DNA of 64,000 bases from Pseudomonas sp. dw_358 (GTDB taxonomy: Bacteria > Pseudomonadota > Gammaproteobacteria > Pseudomonadales > Pseudomonadaceae). The stretch spans positions 186,001 through 250,000 of the forward strand of contig NZ_JAAVUX010000005.1 in the NCBI RefSeq assembly GCF_018449655.1, written 5' to 3'. Each line of letters starts with the position of its first letter. The stretch's first letter is position 1. The position numbers and the translations under genes were made by a program. Positions 22,728 through 33,196 of the stretch are shown here, one piece after another. The notes below the pieces were generated by a model. The model saw only the letters and a program-made list of their open reading frames with translations, was not told the origin of the DNA and did not search any database.

Positions 22728-24083
22728 CTAAACCAATTCCTTGAACCGATGCCACAACATCCCCAGCGCCAACAACGGCGAGCGCAGGTTTTCCCCGCCC
22801 GGAAAGGTCCTATGGGGCACCTTTGAAAACAGTTCGAAGCCCCGGCTCGCTTGCCCGCTGATGGCTTCCCCCAGCAGCTTGCCGGCCAGGTGTGTAGCAT
22901 TCAGACCGTGGCCGGAATAAGCCTGGGCGTAAAACACGTTCGGGTGTGCGGCCAGCCGGCCGATCTGCGGCAGGCGGTTGGCGCCAATGCCGATCATGCC
23001 GCCCCACTGGTAATCAATCCGCACATTCTCCAACTGAGGGAAAACCTTGAGCATCTTTGGCCGCATATAGGCGCCGATGTCGGCAGGATCGCGACCGGAG
23101 TAATGGCACGCCCCTCCAAACAGCAGGCGGCGGTCGGCTGACAGGCGAAAATAATCCAAGGCCACGCGCTGATCACAGACAGCCATGTTCTGCGGCAAGA
23201 GTTCATTGACCATCGCTTTGCTCAGCGGCTCGGTGGCGATCACATAGCTACCGGCCGGCAGTACTTTACCGCCCAGGTCAGGGTTGAGGTTGTTGAGGTA
23301 CGCGTTGCAGCCCAGTACCAGAAAATTGGCTTTCACGCTGCCCTGGGCCGTATGTACACGCACCTGCGGGCCGTACTCGATGCGGGTCACCGCCGATTGT
23401 TCGTGCAGGCGCACGCCCAGCGAGGCGGCCACCTTGGCTTCGCCCAAGGCCAGGTTCAGCGGGTGCAGATGGCCCGAGCCCATGTCGATCAGGCCGCCGG
23501 CATAGCGATCCGAGCCCACCACACTGCGCATCAGCACCGGCTGCACCAGCCGCAATTCGTGCTTGTAGCCCAGCTTGCGCAGGCCCTCGGCTTCGCGCTT
23601 GAAGCCTTCGAAATCGGCCGGTTTATTGGCCAGGTCGCAATAACCCCAGCGCAGATCGCAGTCGATACCGTGGCGCTCGATGCGCTGGCGGACGATGTCC
23701 ACCGCTTCGAAGCCCATCAGCTTGAGCTCGCGCACGCCTTCCTTGCCGATATGGCGGGCGAACTGGTCGACGTCGTGGCCGACGCCTCGAATCAATTGGC
23801 CACCGTTGCGCCCGCTGGCGCCCCAGCCGATGCTGTGCGCTTCAAGCAGGACCACGCTCATGCCGCGTTCGGCCAGTTCGATGGCGGTGTTCAGCCCCGA
23901 GAAACCGCCGCCCACGACACAGACGTCCGCTGTGGTTTCATCCAGCAATGGCAGGTGCGGGGTGTGAACGACGCAACTGGCGGCATAGTAAGACGCCGCG
24001 CCAGTGCTCTCCGGTACTGCCTGTGCCCGAGCATTCATGGTGTCTGCCTGACCTGTGATATCTGGTAAAAATTTACGGAGCAT
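22728..24083 (-). CDS. FAD-dependent oxidase, gamma-glutamylputrescine oxidase (PauB/PuuB) type
   Basis: This flavoprotein has a Rossmann FAD motif VCVVGGGFSGLNTA, a GASGRNGGQL segment and the C-terminal YSGHGLNATHLAG loop, all typical of PuuB/PauB enzymes that oxidise glutamylated polyamines. It is the likely counterpart of one of the P. aeruginosa PauB paralogues. Two starts are possible: 24083 (MLRKFLPD, with AAGGAAG 8 bp upstream, giving 451 residues) and 24038 (MNARAQ, weak AGG). The ribosome-binding site favours the first. It is divergent from the YkgJ gene. Confidence 0.85.
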   Translation of the reverse strand: MLRKFLPDITGQADTMNARAQAVPESTGAASYYAASCVVHTPHLPLLDETTADVCVVGGGFSGLNTAIELAERGMSVVLLEAHSIGWGASGRNGGQLIRGVGHDVDQFARHIGKEGVRELKLMGFEAVDIVRQRIERHGIDCDLRWGYCDLANKPADFEGFKREAEGLRKLGYKHELRLVQPVLMRSVVGSDRYAGGLIDMGSGHLHPLNLALGEAKVAASLGVRLHEQSAVTRIEYGPQVRVHTAQGSVKANFLVLGCNAYLNNLNPDLGGKVLPAGSYVIATEPLSKAMVNELLPQNMAVCDQRVALDYFRLSADRRLLFGGACHYSGRDPADIGAYMRPKMLKVFPQLENVRIDYQWGGMIGIGANRLPQIGRLAAHPNVFYAQAYSGHGLNATHLAGKLLGEAISGQASRGFELFSKVPHRTFPGGENLRSPLLALGMLWHRFKELV

Positions 24084-24147
24084 CGGTCAGGCTTCCTTCG
24101 AAGGGTTGCCGGCGCCAGAATGCACCCTTGTTATGCAGGTAACCCCG

Positions 24148-24501
24148 ATGAGTTGCAACCCACACAAAATTTACTTTCTGCGCGAACAGATTCCGTCTTT
24201 CGAGTGCGTTCCCGGCTGCCACGACTGCTGTGGCCCGGTAACCACCTCCAGTGAGGAGATGGCCCGCCTGCCGCGCAAGACGCCGGCCGAGCAGGAAGCG
24301 GCGCTGGCCAGACTCGACTGCGTGCACCTGGGGCCTCAAGGCTGCACGGTCTATGACGAACGCCCGCTGATCTGCCGTCTGTTCGGTACCACGCCGCGTC
24401 TGCCTTGCCCCAACGGGCGCGGGCCGGCACAGATGATCGATCCACAGGTCGAAACACAGATTCATAAGCTGATAGCCAGCACTCGTCAGGTATTGGTTTA
24501 G
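24148..24501 (+). CDS. YkgJ-family cysteine cluster protein
   Basis: This 117-residue protein has the pattern CVPGCHDCCGPV, GCTVYDERPLICRLFG and a later CPNGRG. The Cys spacing fits the YkgJ family, predicted to bind zinc or an iron-sulphur cluster. Function is unknown. The start at MSCNPHKIYF is supported by AGG 8 bp upstream and because the upstream extension has no family features. Confidence 0.8.
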   Translation: MSCNPHKIYFLREQIPSFECVPGCHDCCGPVTTSSEEMARLPRKTPAEQEAALARLDCVHLGPQGCTVYDERPLICRLFGTTPRLPCPNGRGPAQMIDPQVETQIHKLIASTRQVLV

Positions 24502-24510
24502 GGTCTTTAT

Positions 24511-24999
24511 TCAGTCAGGTATCGGCAGGTTAAGGCTTTCCTTGACCTCTTCCATCACGATGTAGCTCTTGGATTCACGCACGTGGGGCAGTTTGAGCAG
24601 AATGTCGCCGAGCAATTTGCGGTAAGACGCCATTTCTGAAATGCGTGCCTTGACCAGGTAATCGAAATCACCTGAAACCAGATGACACTCCAGCACGTGG
24701 GGTAGTTTCAGCACCGCTCGGCGGAATTCCTCGAAAGTGTCACCGGATTTGTAATCCAGGCTGATCTCGACAAATACCAGCAGGCTACCCTTCAGATGCT
24801 GCGGATTCAGGCGAGCGTTGTAGCCCATGATGATGCCTTCACGCTCCAGGCGCCGGACCCGTTCAGTGCACGGGGTTGTCGACAGGCCGACCTTCTCGCC
24901 CAGCTCGGTGAACGAGATACGCCCATCGGCCTGGAGGATGCGCAGGATGTTGCGATCGATCTTGTCGAGCTCACGCTTGCTTTGATGCTGGGTCCGCAC
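24511..24999 (-). CDS. lrp: Lrp/AsnC-family regulator, alanine-responsive
   Basis: This 162-residue regulator has an N-terminal helix-turn-helix (LDKIDRNILRILQADGRISFTELGEKVGLS) and a C-terminal RAM sensor domain with YDLLV-like GDFDYLVKARI. The GTG start at 24999 (VRTQHQSKRE) has AGGGG 8 bp upstream; the 34 residues before it are not conserved. It is divergent from dadA, as in P. aeruginosa, where this Lrp (also called DadR) activates dadAX in response to alanine. Confidence 0.93.
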   Translation of the reverse strand: MRTQHQSKRELDKIDRNILRILQADGRISFTELGEKVGLSTTPCTERVRRLEREGIIMGYNARLNPQHLKGSLLVFVEISLDYKSGDTFEEFRRAVLKLPHVLECHLVSGDFDYLVKARISEMASYRKLLGDILLKLPHVRESKSYIVMEEVKESLNLPIPD

Positions 25000-25153
25000 A
25001 GTTAATACCCCTCCGTAAAAAGCGATTTTGCCGGGAGTTATCGCCAAATATAGCTGTGTATATAGTGAATTGCACTGCCTCGACTTTTTTAAACTGCGCA
25101 CATTCAGTGTTTAAACACTTCAAGTCAGCGGATATCCGCGTCGAGGATGAATC

Positions 25154-26452
25154 ATGCGAGTACTGGTGCTGGGCAGCGGAGTGATCGGGACCGCCACCGC
25201 CTACTATCTGGCGCGTCAGGGCTGTGAAGTGGTGGTGGTCGATCGCCAGCCGGCGGTGGCCATGGAAACCAGTTTTGCCAATGCCGGCCAGGTCTCGCCG
25301 GGTTATGCATCGCCTTGGGCGGCGCCGGGCGTGCCGCTCAAGGCGGTCAAATGGCTGCTGGAGCGTCATGCGCCCCTGGCAATCAAGGCCACCGGTGATA
25401 TCGACCAGTACGTTTGGATGGCGCAGATGCTGCGCAACTGCACCGCCAGCCGCTATGCAGTGAACAAGGAGCGTATGGTGCGTCTGTCCGAGTACAGCCG
25501 CGACTGCCTCGATGAACTGCGGGCCGAAACCGGCATTGCCTACGAAGGCCGCACCCTGGGCACGACTCAGCTGTTCCGCACCCAGGCCCAGCTCGACAAC
25601 GCCGCCAAGGACATCGCTGTGCTGCAGCAGTCGGGCGTTCCGTTCGAGCTGCTCGACCGCGCCGGCATCGCCCGGGTCGAGCCGGCGTTGGCATCGGTCA
25701 CCGACATCCTGGCCGGCGCCTTGCGGCTGCCCAACGACCAGACCGGCGATTGCCAGATGTTCACCTCGCGCCTGGCCGAAATGGCGGTCGAGCTGGGTGT
25801 TGAATTCCGCTTTGGCCAAGCCATCGAACGCCTGGATTTCGCCGGTGATCACATCAACGGTGTGTGGATCGACGGCCAGCTCGAAACCGCCGACCGTTAC
25901 GTGCTGGCGCTGGGCAGTTATTCGCCGCAGATGCTCAAGCCACTGGGTATCAAGGCGCCGGTTTACCCACTCAAGGGCTACTCCCTGACGGTACCCATCA
26001 CCAACCCGGCCATGGCTCCGACCTCGACCATCCTCGACGAAAGCTACAAGGTGGCGATCACCCGTTTCGACAACCGTATCCGCGTCGGCGGCATGGCGGA
26101 AATTGCCGGTTTCGACCTGAGCCTCAACCCCCGTCGTCGTGAAACCCTGGAAATGATCGTCGGTGATCTCTATCCCCAAGGTGGCGACCTCAGCCAGGCC
26201 AGCTTCTGGACCGGGCTGCGCCCGACCACCCCGGACGGCACACCCATCGTTGGCGCCACGCGCTTCGGCAATCTGTTTCTCAACACCGGCCACGGCACCC
26301 TGGGCTGGACCATGGCCTGCGGCTCGGGCCGCTTGCTTGCCGACCTGATGGCGCGTAAAAAGCCGCAGATCAGCGCGGCCGGCCTGGACATTTCCCGTTA
26401 CGGCGATGCCGGGGAAAGCACCCGACAGGTCCACCCCGCGCCGGCCCATTGA
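25154..26452 (+). CDS. dadA: D-amino acid dehydrogenase small subunit
   Basis: DadA oxidises D-alanine and other D-amino acids at the inner membrane. The 432-residue flavoprotein begins with the FAD motif [19 protein letters not shown] and carries [17 protein letters not shown] and the C-terminal [14 protein letters not shown] motif. GAGGA precedes ATG 25154. It is divergent from lrp and 53 bp before dadX. A long antisense frame covers the gene but is a codon-bias shadow. Confidence 0.97.
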   Translation: MRVLVLGSGVIGTATAYYLARQGCEVVVVDRQPAVAMETSFANAGQVSPGYASPWAAPGVPLKAVKWLLERHAPLAIKATGDIDQYVWMAQMLRNCTASRYAVNKERMVRLSEYSRDCLDELRAETGIAYEGRTLGTTQLFRTQAQLDNAAKDIAVLQQSGVPFELLDRAGIARVEPALASVTDILAGALRLPNDQTGDCQMFTSRLAEMAVELGVEFRFGQAIERLDFAGDHINGVWIDGQLETADRYVLALGSYSPQMLKPLGIKAPVYPLKGYSLTVPITNPAMAPTSTILDESYKVAITRFDNRIRVGGMAEIAGFDLSLNPRRRETLEMIVGDLYPQGGDLSQASFWTGLRPTTPDGTPIVGATRFGNLFLNTGHGTLGWTMACGSGRLLADLMARKKPQISAAGLDISRYGDAGESTRQVHPAPAH

Positions 26453-26505
26453 TCTGCCTGCGTTGCCTCATCCGACCCTGAAACACACGATTGGAACATG
26501 CCGTC

Positions 26506-27573
26506 ATGCGTCCTGCCCGCGCCCTGATCGACCTGCAAGCCCTGCGTCACAACTACCGTCTGGCCCGTGAGCTGACTGGGGCGCGCGCCCTCGCCGTGCT
26601 CAAGGCTGACGCCTATGGCCACGGCGCCGTGCGTTGCGCCCAGGCACTGGAAGCCGAAGCCGACGGTTTTGCCGTGGCGTGCATCGAAGAAGCCCTGCAA
26701 CTGCGGGCGGCAGGCATCGTGGCGCCGATCTTGCTGCTTGAGGGTTTTTTCGAGGCCAGCGAGTTGGCGCTGATTGCCGAGCATGATTTCTGGTGCGCGG
26801 TGCATTCCTTGTGGCAAGTCGAGGCCATCGAGCGCACGCCACTGGGCCAGCCGCTGAATCTCTGGCTCAAGCTGGATTCGGGCATGCACCGCGTGGGCCT
26901 GCAACCGCGGGACTACCGCTCGGCCCACGAGCGGCTGCTCGCCAGCGGCAAGGTTGGCAAAATTGTCTTGATGAGCCACTTTGCCCGCGCCGATGAGCTG
27001 GACTGCGCCAGCACAACCGATCAGGTTGCCGTGTTCGAAGCCGCGCGCCAAGGCCTGGCCGGTGAGGTCAGTCTGCGCAACTCCCCTGCAGTGCTCGGTT
27101 GGCCTGACGTGCCGGGTGAATGGGTACGGCCCGGCATCATGCTCTATGGCGCCACCCCCTTCGAAGTGCCCCAGGCCCAGGCGGCGAAATTGCAGCCGGT
27201 CATGACCCTGGAGTCCAAGGTGATCTGCGTTCAGGAACTGGCCACCGGTGAGCCGGTGGGCTACGGCGCCCGCTTCGTCACCGGGCAGCCATCGCGGGTC
27301 GGCGTGGTCGCCATGGGTTATGCCGATGGCTACCCGCGCCTGGCCCCGACCGGCACACCCGTATGGGTCGCCGGCAAACTCAGCCGGATTGTCGGCCGGG
27401 TGTCCATGGACATGCTGTCCGTCGACCTGACCGACGTGCCCGAGGCGGGCGTCGGCAGCCCGGTAGAGCTGTGGGGCAAGCGCGTTCCGGCCAGTGACGT
27501 TGCCCAGGCGGCAGGCACCATTCCCTACCAGATCTTCTGCAACCTGCGCCGTGTGCCCTTGAGCTACACCTGA
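26506..27573 (+). CDS. dadX: Alanine racemase, catabolic
   Basis: This 355-residue PLP enzyme interconverts L- and D-alanine. The PLP lysine is in [12 protein letters not shown], and the C-terminal catalytic Tyr is in GYGARF with the MGYADGYPR motif. Its position after dadA marks it as catabolic DadX rather than biosynthetic Alr. No RidA-like gene lies between dadA and dadX, although one does in P. aeruginosa. Start chosen at MRPARALID; the TTG five codons upstream is less likely. Confidence 0.95.
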   Translation: MRPARALIDLQALRHNYRLARELTGARALAVLKADAYGHGAVRCAQALEAEADGFAVACIEEALQLRAAGIVAPILLLEGFFEASELALIAEHDFWCAVHSLWQVEAIERTPLGQPLNLWLKLDSGMHRVGLQPRDYRSAHERLLASGKVGKIVLMSHFARADELDCASTTDQVAVFEAARQGLAGEVSLRNSPAVLGWPDVPGEWVRPGIMLYGATPFEVPQAQAAKLQPVMTLESKVICVQELATGEPVGYGARFVTGQPSRVGVVAMGYADGYPRLAPTGTPVWVAGKLSRIVGRVSMDMLSVDLTDVPEAGVGSPVELWGKRVPASDVAQAAGTIPYQIFCNLRRVPLSYT

Positions 27574-27627
27574 TGCACAGCGGGGAGCCACCCTGCGGCA
27601 TCCTGCCGAATTCGAAGTGTTGTAAAT

Positions 27628-27659
27628 ATTGAACGCTGTTGCCATGATAAACGTTCGAT
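27628..27659. promoter_or_regulatory. Inverted repeat before pauR-like gene
   Basis: ATTGAACG (27628-27635) and CGTTCGAT (27652-27659) are inverted copies with one mismatch, centred 24 bp apart and ending 35 bp before the gene. It is a plausible autoregulatory operator; the upstream TAAATATTGAACG resembles the E. coli PuuR site, which is an inference only. Confidence 0.4.
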
Positions 27660-27693
27660 ACGAATTCATATGAATGCCAAGAGGACTCCATCA

Positions 27694-28242
27694 GTGGACG
27701 TCGGTGAACGACTGCAAGCCATCCGCAAACTGAAGGGTTTGTCTCAGCGCGAGCTCGCCAAGCGTGCGGGTGTCACCAACAGCACGATTTCCATGATCGA
27801 GAAAAACAGTGTCAGTCCCTCGATCAGCTCGCTGCGCAAGGTCTTGGGCGGTATTCCGATGTCGATGGTGGAGTTCTTTTCCGAAGAGCTCGCTCCGGAA
27901 AACCCGACACAGATCGTCTACAAGGCCCACGAGCTGATCGACATTTCCGACGGTGCCGTGACCATGAAGCTGGTGGGCAAGGCGCACCCGAGCCGCGCCA
28001 TTGCCTTCCTCAACGAGATCTACCCGCCAGGTGCCGACACCGGCGAAGAAATGCTGACCCATGAAGGCGAAGAGACCGGGATTCTGGTAGAAGGCCGCCT
28101 GGAACTGGTGGTCGGCCTGGAAACCTTCGTGCTGGAAGTGGGCGACAGCTATTACTTCGAAAGCTCCAAGCCCCACCGCTTCCGTAACCCCTACGAAGTC
28201 CCGGCCCGCCTGATCAGCGCCGCCACCCCGGCCAATTTCTGA
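27694..28242 (+). CDS. pauR: XRE-cupin regulator, PauR/PuuR-like
   Basis: This 182-residue protein has an N-terminal XRE helix-turn-helix (LSQRELAKRAGVTNSTISMIEKN) and a C-terminal cupin ligand domain (MLTHEGEETGILVEGRLEL, FESSKPHRFRNP). PauR represses polyamine catabolic genes in P. aeruginosa. The GTG at 27694 is preferred over the ATG at 27670 because GAGGA sits 8 bp before it and the length then matches PauR. It lies downstream of dadX, the conserved site, and would act on kauB and the PauB-like oxidase in this window. Confidence 0.88.
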   Translation: MDVGERLQAIRKLKGLSQRELAKRAGVTNSTISMIEKNSVSPSISSLRKVLGGIPMSMVEFFSEELAPENPTQIVYKAHELIDISDGAVTMKLVGKAHPSRAIAFLNEIYPPGADTGEEMLTHEGEETGILVEGRLELVVGLETFVLEVGDSYYFESSKPHRFRNPYEVPARLISAATPANF

Positions 28243-28361
28243 GACGCGACCGCCCATCATCGGCGGGTTGGGAAACTTGCTGAAATAATCCTTTGGGCAG
28301 GGAGTGGAGTCATCGCTTGTACGGTCCTACGCTCACTGGACAGTTTTCAGGATGATTCCCG

Positions 28362-30287
28362 ATGCCCCACACCTGCTCGATCGAACGTGCCGTCGATGAA
28401 GTGCTGGCGCGCCTGCCTGCCCATATCCATCTGGGCATGCCGCTGGGGCTGGGCAAGCCCAACCGTTTCGCCAATGCCTTGTACGCGAGGATCAAAGAGC
28501 TGCCCGAGCGCCAGCTGACGATCTACACCGCTTTGAGTCTGGGCCGGCCGGCCTTGGGTGACGGTTTGCAGAAGCGCTTTCTCGAACCCTTTGTGGAGCG
28601 GGTGTACGGCGACTATCTGGAGCTTGATTACCTGGCCGACCTGCGGGCCGACCGCCTCCCGGCGAATATCCGCGTGGAGCAATTCTTCATGCAGCCCGGC
28701 AACTTGCTGAGCAGTCACACGGCCCAGCAAAACTATGTCAGCAGCAACTACAGCCACGCCGCCCGGGACATCAACGCCAAGGGTCTGAACCTGGTGGCAC
28801 AGCTGGTGGCCGAGGATGCCTCGCGGCCTGGCCTGTTGAGCCTGAGCTGCAACCCGGACATCACCCTGGACCTGCTACCGTTGCTGGCCGCGCGCCGTGC
28901 CTTGGGCGAGTCCATCCTCATGCTTGGCCAGGTTCACGGACAAATGCCGTACATGCCCGGCGACGCCGAGCTGGAGTGCGAGCAGTTCGACCTGCTGATC
29001 GACGAGCCCGAGCAGACCCGGCTGTTCTCCACGCCGAACATGCCGGTCAGCGTCCAGGATCACTTCATCGGCTTGCACGCCAGCACCCTGATCCGCGATG
29101 GCGGCACGCTGCAGATCGGCATTGGCTCCATGGGCGATGCCCTCAGTGCTGCGCTGCTGGCCCGCCAGGCCGATAACCAGGGCTATCAGGCGCTGCTGGA
29201 CGAAATGGACCTGTTGCCCTGGCGCGAACTGATTGACAAGGAAGGCGGGACCCAGGCGTTCGCCACCGGTTTGTATGGCTGCAGCGAAATGCTCGTCAAC
29301 GGCTTGTTAGTGCTGGCCGAAGCGGGGGTGATCCGGCGCAGGGTCTACGCCGACCTGGCCCTTCAGGTCCAAGCCAATGCGGGCCTGCTGGACGAGGCGG
29401 CGCGGGTCGATGGCGTATGCATTCACGGAGGCTTCTTTGTCGGCCCGCAAAGCTTCTACGACCGCCTCAACGAGCTGCCACTGGCCTCGCGCCAACCCTA
29501 CAGCATGAGCGCCATCAGCTTCATCAACGAACTGTACGGTCAGGAGTCGCTCAAGCGCCTGCAACGGCGCGACGCACGTTTCGTCAACACGGTATTCAGC
29601 GTCACACTGCTGGGCGCGGCGGCGTCCGATCAACTGGAAGACGGCCGTGTGGTCAGTGGTGTCGGCGGTCAATACAATTTTGTCGTGCAAGGTCATGAAT
29701 TGCAGGGCGCCCGCTCGCTGCTGATCCTGCGCAGCTGGCGCGAGGCGGCGGGCGCAGTGACGTCCAATATCCTCTGGGACTATGGCCATTGCACCATCCC
29801 CCGGCACCTGCGGGATATCGTGGTGACCGAATACGGAATCGCCGACCTGCGCGGCAAGACCGACGCCGAGGTGATCGAGGCCATGATCAATATCAGTGAC
29901 TCACGCTTCCAGCACAGTCTGATCGCCGAGGCGCAACAGGCAGGCAAGTTGCCCAGGAATTTCCAGCTCGACCCGCGCTACGCCGACAACACCCCGCAGG
30001 TGCTCCAGGCCATTGCCCAGCGTCATCCCAAGCTGTTTCCTGAGTACCCGCTGGGCTGCGATTTCAGCAGCGAAGAGCGGGACTTGCTGCGGGCACTGAA
30101 CTGGCTCAAGAGCAAATTCAAGCTCACCGAGCTGGTCGACCTCGGCAAGGCTGCCCTGGATGCGCCGCCGGCCGATCATTTCCCGGCGCATCTGCAGCGC
30201 ATGGAACTGGGGCAGCCCAATGGGTTAAGGGAAGAGTTGTATCAGCGCTTGCTGCTGGCGGCGTTGCAGGCCACTCGCCCGGCTTGA
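28362..30287 (+). CDS. Acetyl-CoA hydrolase/transferase family protein
   Basis: This 641-residue protein belongs to the class I CoA-transferase/acetyl-CoA hydrolase superfamily. It has an N-terminal domain (LGMPLGLGKPNRFANALY) and a C-terminal one with GVGGQYNFV and VTEYGIADLRGKT; the Glu of TEYG is the expected nucleophile that forms the CoA thioester. The substrate is not evident. It is longer than typical 430-500-residue transferases, with an extra C-terminal region of unknown function. It is alone between pauR and xpt. Confidence 0.85.
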   Translation: MPHTCSIERAVDEVLARLPAHIHLGMPLGLGKPNRFANALYARIKELPERQLTIYTALSLGRPALGDGLQKRFLEPFVERVYGDYLELDYLADLRADRLPANIRVEQFFMQPGNLLSSHTAQQNYVSSNYSHAARDINAKGLNLVAQLVAEDASRPGLLSLSCNPDITLDLLPLLAARRALGESILMLGQVHGQMPYMPGDAELECEQFDLLIDEPEQTRLFSTPNMPVSVQDHFIGLHASTLIRDGGTLQIGIGSMGDALSAALLARQADNQGYQALLDEMDLLPWRELIDKEGGTQAFATGLYGCSEMLVNGLLVLAEAGVIRRRVYADLALQVQANAGLLDEAARVDGVCIHGGFFVGPQSFYDRLNELPLASRQPYSMSAISFINELYGQESLKRLQRRDARFVNTVFSVTLLGAAASDQLEDGRVVSGVGGQYNFVVQGHELQGARSLLILRSWREAAGAVTSNILWDYGHCTIPRHLRDIVVTEYGIADLRGKTDAEVIEAMINISDSRFQHSLIAEAQQAGKLPRNFQLDPRYADNTPQVLQAIAQRHPKLFPEYPLGCDFSSEERDLLRALNWLKSKFKLTELVDLGKAALDAPPADHFPAHLQRMELGQPNGLREELYQRLLLAALQATRPA

Positions 30288-30310
30288 GACCGCGCGGTCT
30301 GTATCGCGGC

Positions 30311-30937
<627 letters not shown>

Positions 30938-32947
30938 TCAGCGCTTGAGCATGGCCCGAATGTCCGCCAGTGCGGTATTGCCACGCACGGCCTTGACCTC
31001 GACCGGTGTGTCGTCATTGCCCTCCCAGGCCAGGTCGTCCGGCGGCAGTTCGTCGAGAAAGCGGCTGGGTGAACAGTCGATGATCTCGCCGTACTGCTTG
31101 CGCTTGGCCGCGAAAGTGAACGCCAGCGTCTGCCGCGCGCGGGTAATGCCCACGTAGGCCAGCCGGCGTTCCTCTTCGATGGTATCGGCCTCGATGCTGG
31201 AGCGGTGGGGGAGAATCTCTTCCTCCATGCCCATGATGAACACGTAGGGAAACTCCAGTCCCTTGGACGCATGCAAGGTCATCATCTGCACGCCCTCGGC
31301 GCCGTCTTCCTCTTCCTGCTGGCGCTCAAGCATGTCCCGGAGCACCAGTTTACCGATGGCCTCCTCGATGGTCATGTTGCCCTCTTCATCTTTTTCGAGG
31401 GTGTTCTTCAGCGCATCGATCAGGAAGTTGACGTTGCCGATGCGGTAATCGGCGGCCTTGTCGCTGGAGCTGTTGGTGCGAATCCAATTGTCATAGTCAA
31501 TGTCGGTGACCATCTCGCGCAGCGACATGATCGGGTCGTCGCCGGCGACCTTCTCTCGCACCTTGTCCATCCAGCGCTTGAAGCGCTGCAGACGTTCGGT
31601 GAAGCGGCTGTCCAGATGCTCGCCCAGCCCGATTTCGTCAGTGGCGGCATACATCGAGACCTTGCGTTCGGTCGCGTAGTTGCCGAGTTTTTCCAACGTG
31701 GTCGAGCCGATTTCCCGGCGCGGTACGTTGATCACCCGCAAGAAGGCGTTGTCGTCGTCGGGGTTCACCAGCAGGCGGAAGTACGCCATCAGGTCCTTCA
31801 CTTCCTGGCGCCCGAAAAAGCTGTTGCCGCCGGACAGGCGATAAGGCACCTGGTGGTGCTGCAATTTCAGTTCGATCAGCTTGGCCTGGTAGTTGCCCCG
31901 GTAGAGGATGGCGAAATCGCTGTACGGTCGGTCGGTACGCAGGTGCAGGGTGAGGATCTCGATGGCCACGCGCTCTGCCTCGGCGTCCTCGTTCTTGCAG
32001 CGGATCACGCGGATCTCGTCGCCGTGGCCCATCTCGCTCCACAGCTGCTTTTCGAAGGCGTGGGGATTGTGGGAGATGAGCACATTGGCGCAGCGCAGGA
32101 TGCGGCTGGTGGAGCGGTAGTTCTGCTCCAGCATCACCACTTTGAGGGACGGGTAGTCGTCCTTGAGCAGCATCAGGTTTTCCGGCCGCGCACCACGCCA
32201 GGCATAGATCGACTGGTCGTCGTCGCCCACCACGGTGAACTGGTTGCGGGTTCCGATCAGCAGCTTGACCAGCAGATACTGGCTGGCGTTGGTGTCCTGA
32301 TACTCGTCCACCAGCAGGTAACGCACACGATTCTGCCATTTCTCCAGAATGTCGGGATGTTCCTGGAACAACTTCACCGGTTGCAGAATCAAATCGTCAA
32401 AGTCCACCGCGTTATACGCCTTGAGCGTCCGCTGGTAGTGGGTGTAAACAATGGCCGCCGTCTGTTCCTTGGGGTTGCGCGCATTCTCCAGCGCCTCCGG
32501 GGGGAGCACCAGGTCGTTCTTCCAGGCGCCGATCATGTTCTTGATCTCGTCCACGCCGTCGTCGCCGGAGTACTCCTTTTGCATGATGTCGGCCATCAGC
32601 GCTTTCACGTCGGTCTCGTCGAAGATCGAGAAACCGGGCTTGTAGCCCAGGCGCGTGTGCTCCTTGCGGATGATGTTCAGGCCCAGGTTGTGGAAGGTCG
32701 ACACGGTCAGGCCGCGCCCTTCGCCAGCGCGCAACAGGGTGCCGACGCGTTCTTTCATCTCCCGCGCCGCCTTGTTGGTGAAGGTCATGGCTACGATGTA
32801 TTGAGCGCGGATGCCGCAATTCTGGATCAGGTGCGCGATCTTGCGGGTGATCACGCTGGTCTTGCCGGAGCCGGCACCGGCGAGCACCAAAAGAGGGCCG
32901 CCGACGTAGTTCACGGCTTCTTGCTGCCGGGGGTTGAGTCGGGACAT
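30938..32947 (-). CDS. rep: ATP-dependent DNA helicase Rep
   Basis: Rep is a 3'-5' UvrD-family helicase that helps replication forks pass blocks. The 669-residue protein starts MSRLNPRQQEAV and shows LAGAGSGKT (motif I), MTFTNKAAREMK, LLVDEYQDTN, GDDDQSIYAWRGA, and later FPYVFIMGMEEE and RLAYVGITRAR. The start at 32947 is the family start; 17 upstream residues were removed. xpt follows downstream after 54 bp. Confidence 0.96.
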   Translation of the reverse strand: MSRLNPRQQEAVNYVGGPLLVLAGAGSGKTSVITRKIAHLIQNCGIRAQYIVAMTFTNKAAREMKERVGTLLRAGEGRGLTVSTFHNLGLNIIRKEHTRLGYKPGFSIFDETDVKALMADIMQKEYSGDDGVDEIKNMIGAWKNDLVLPPEALENARNPKEQTAAIVYTHYQRTLKAYNAVDFDDLILQPVKLFQEHPDILEKWQNRVRYLLVDEYQDTNASQYLLVKLLIGTRNQFTVVGDDDQSIYAWRGARPENLMLLKDDYPSLKVVMLEQNYRSTSRILRCANVLISHNPHAFEKQLWSEMGHGDEIRVIRCKNEDAEAERVAIEILTLHLRTDRPYSDFAILYRGNYQAKLIELKLQHHQVPYRLSGGNSFFGRQEVKDLMAYFRLLVNPDDDNAFLRVINVPRREIGSTTLEKLGNYATERKVSMYAATDEIGLGEHLDSRFTERLQRFKRWMDKVREKVAGDDPIMSLREMVTDIDYDNWIRTNSSSDKAADYRIGNVNFLIDALKNTLEKDEEGNMTIEEAIGKLVLRDMLERQQEEEDGAEGVQMMTLHASKGLEFPYVFIMGMEEEILPHRSSIEADTIEEERRLAYVGITRARQTLAFTFAAKRKQYGEIIDCSPSRFLDELPPDDLAWEGNDDTPVEVKAVRGNTALADIRAMLKR

Positions 32948-33196
32948 GGGGAGAACGGATTCGCTGGCGAAAAGGTCGCGCATTTTAACAGGGTCCACAG
33001 GTTCTGCCGCGACCGTCTGCCTATCGGAGTTTTGTCTGTAGCTTTATTGCCGCATTTGATACTTTTGCGCAGGATGTACCACTCGTTTGCGTGGTCTGAT
33101 GGGATCCTGTTTCGATGCAATTGAATACTTCAGGTGGGCGCGCGCCGGTTGCCCGCGACCCTGCGGTGTAACGTGACGCTGTACCCAGGAGTTCTC

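Noticed and set aside
24971-26449. 492-codon open frame antisense to dadA
   Set aside because: It mirrors dadA in a high-GC genome where the opposite strand lacks stops. It has no recognisable domain or ribosome-binding site, and dadA is certain.
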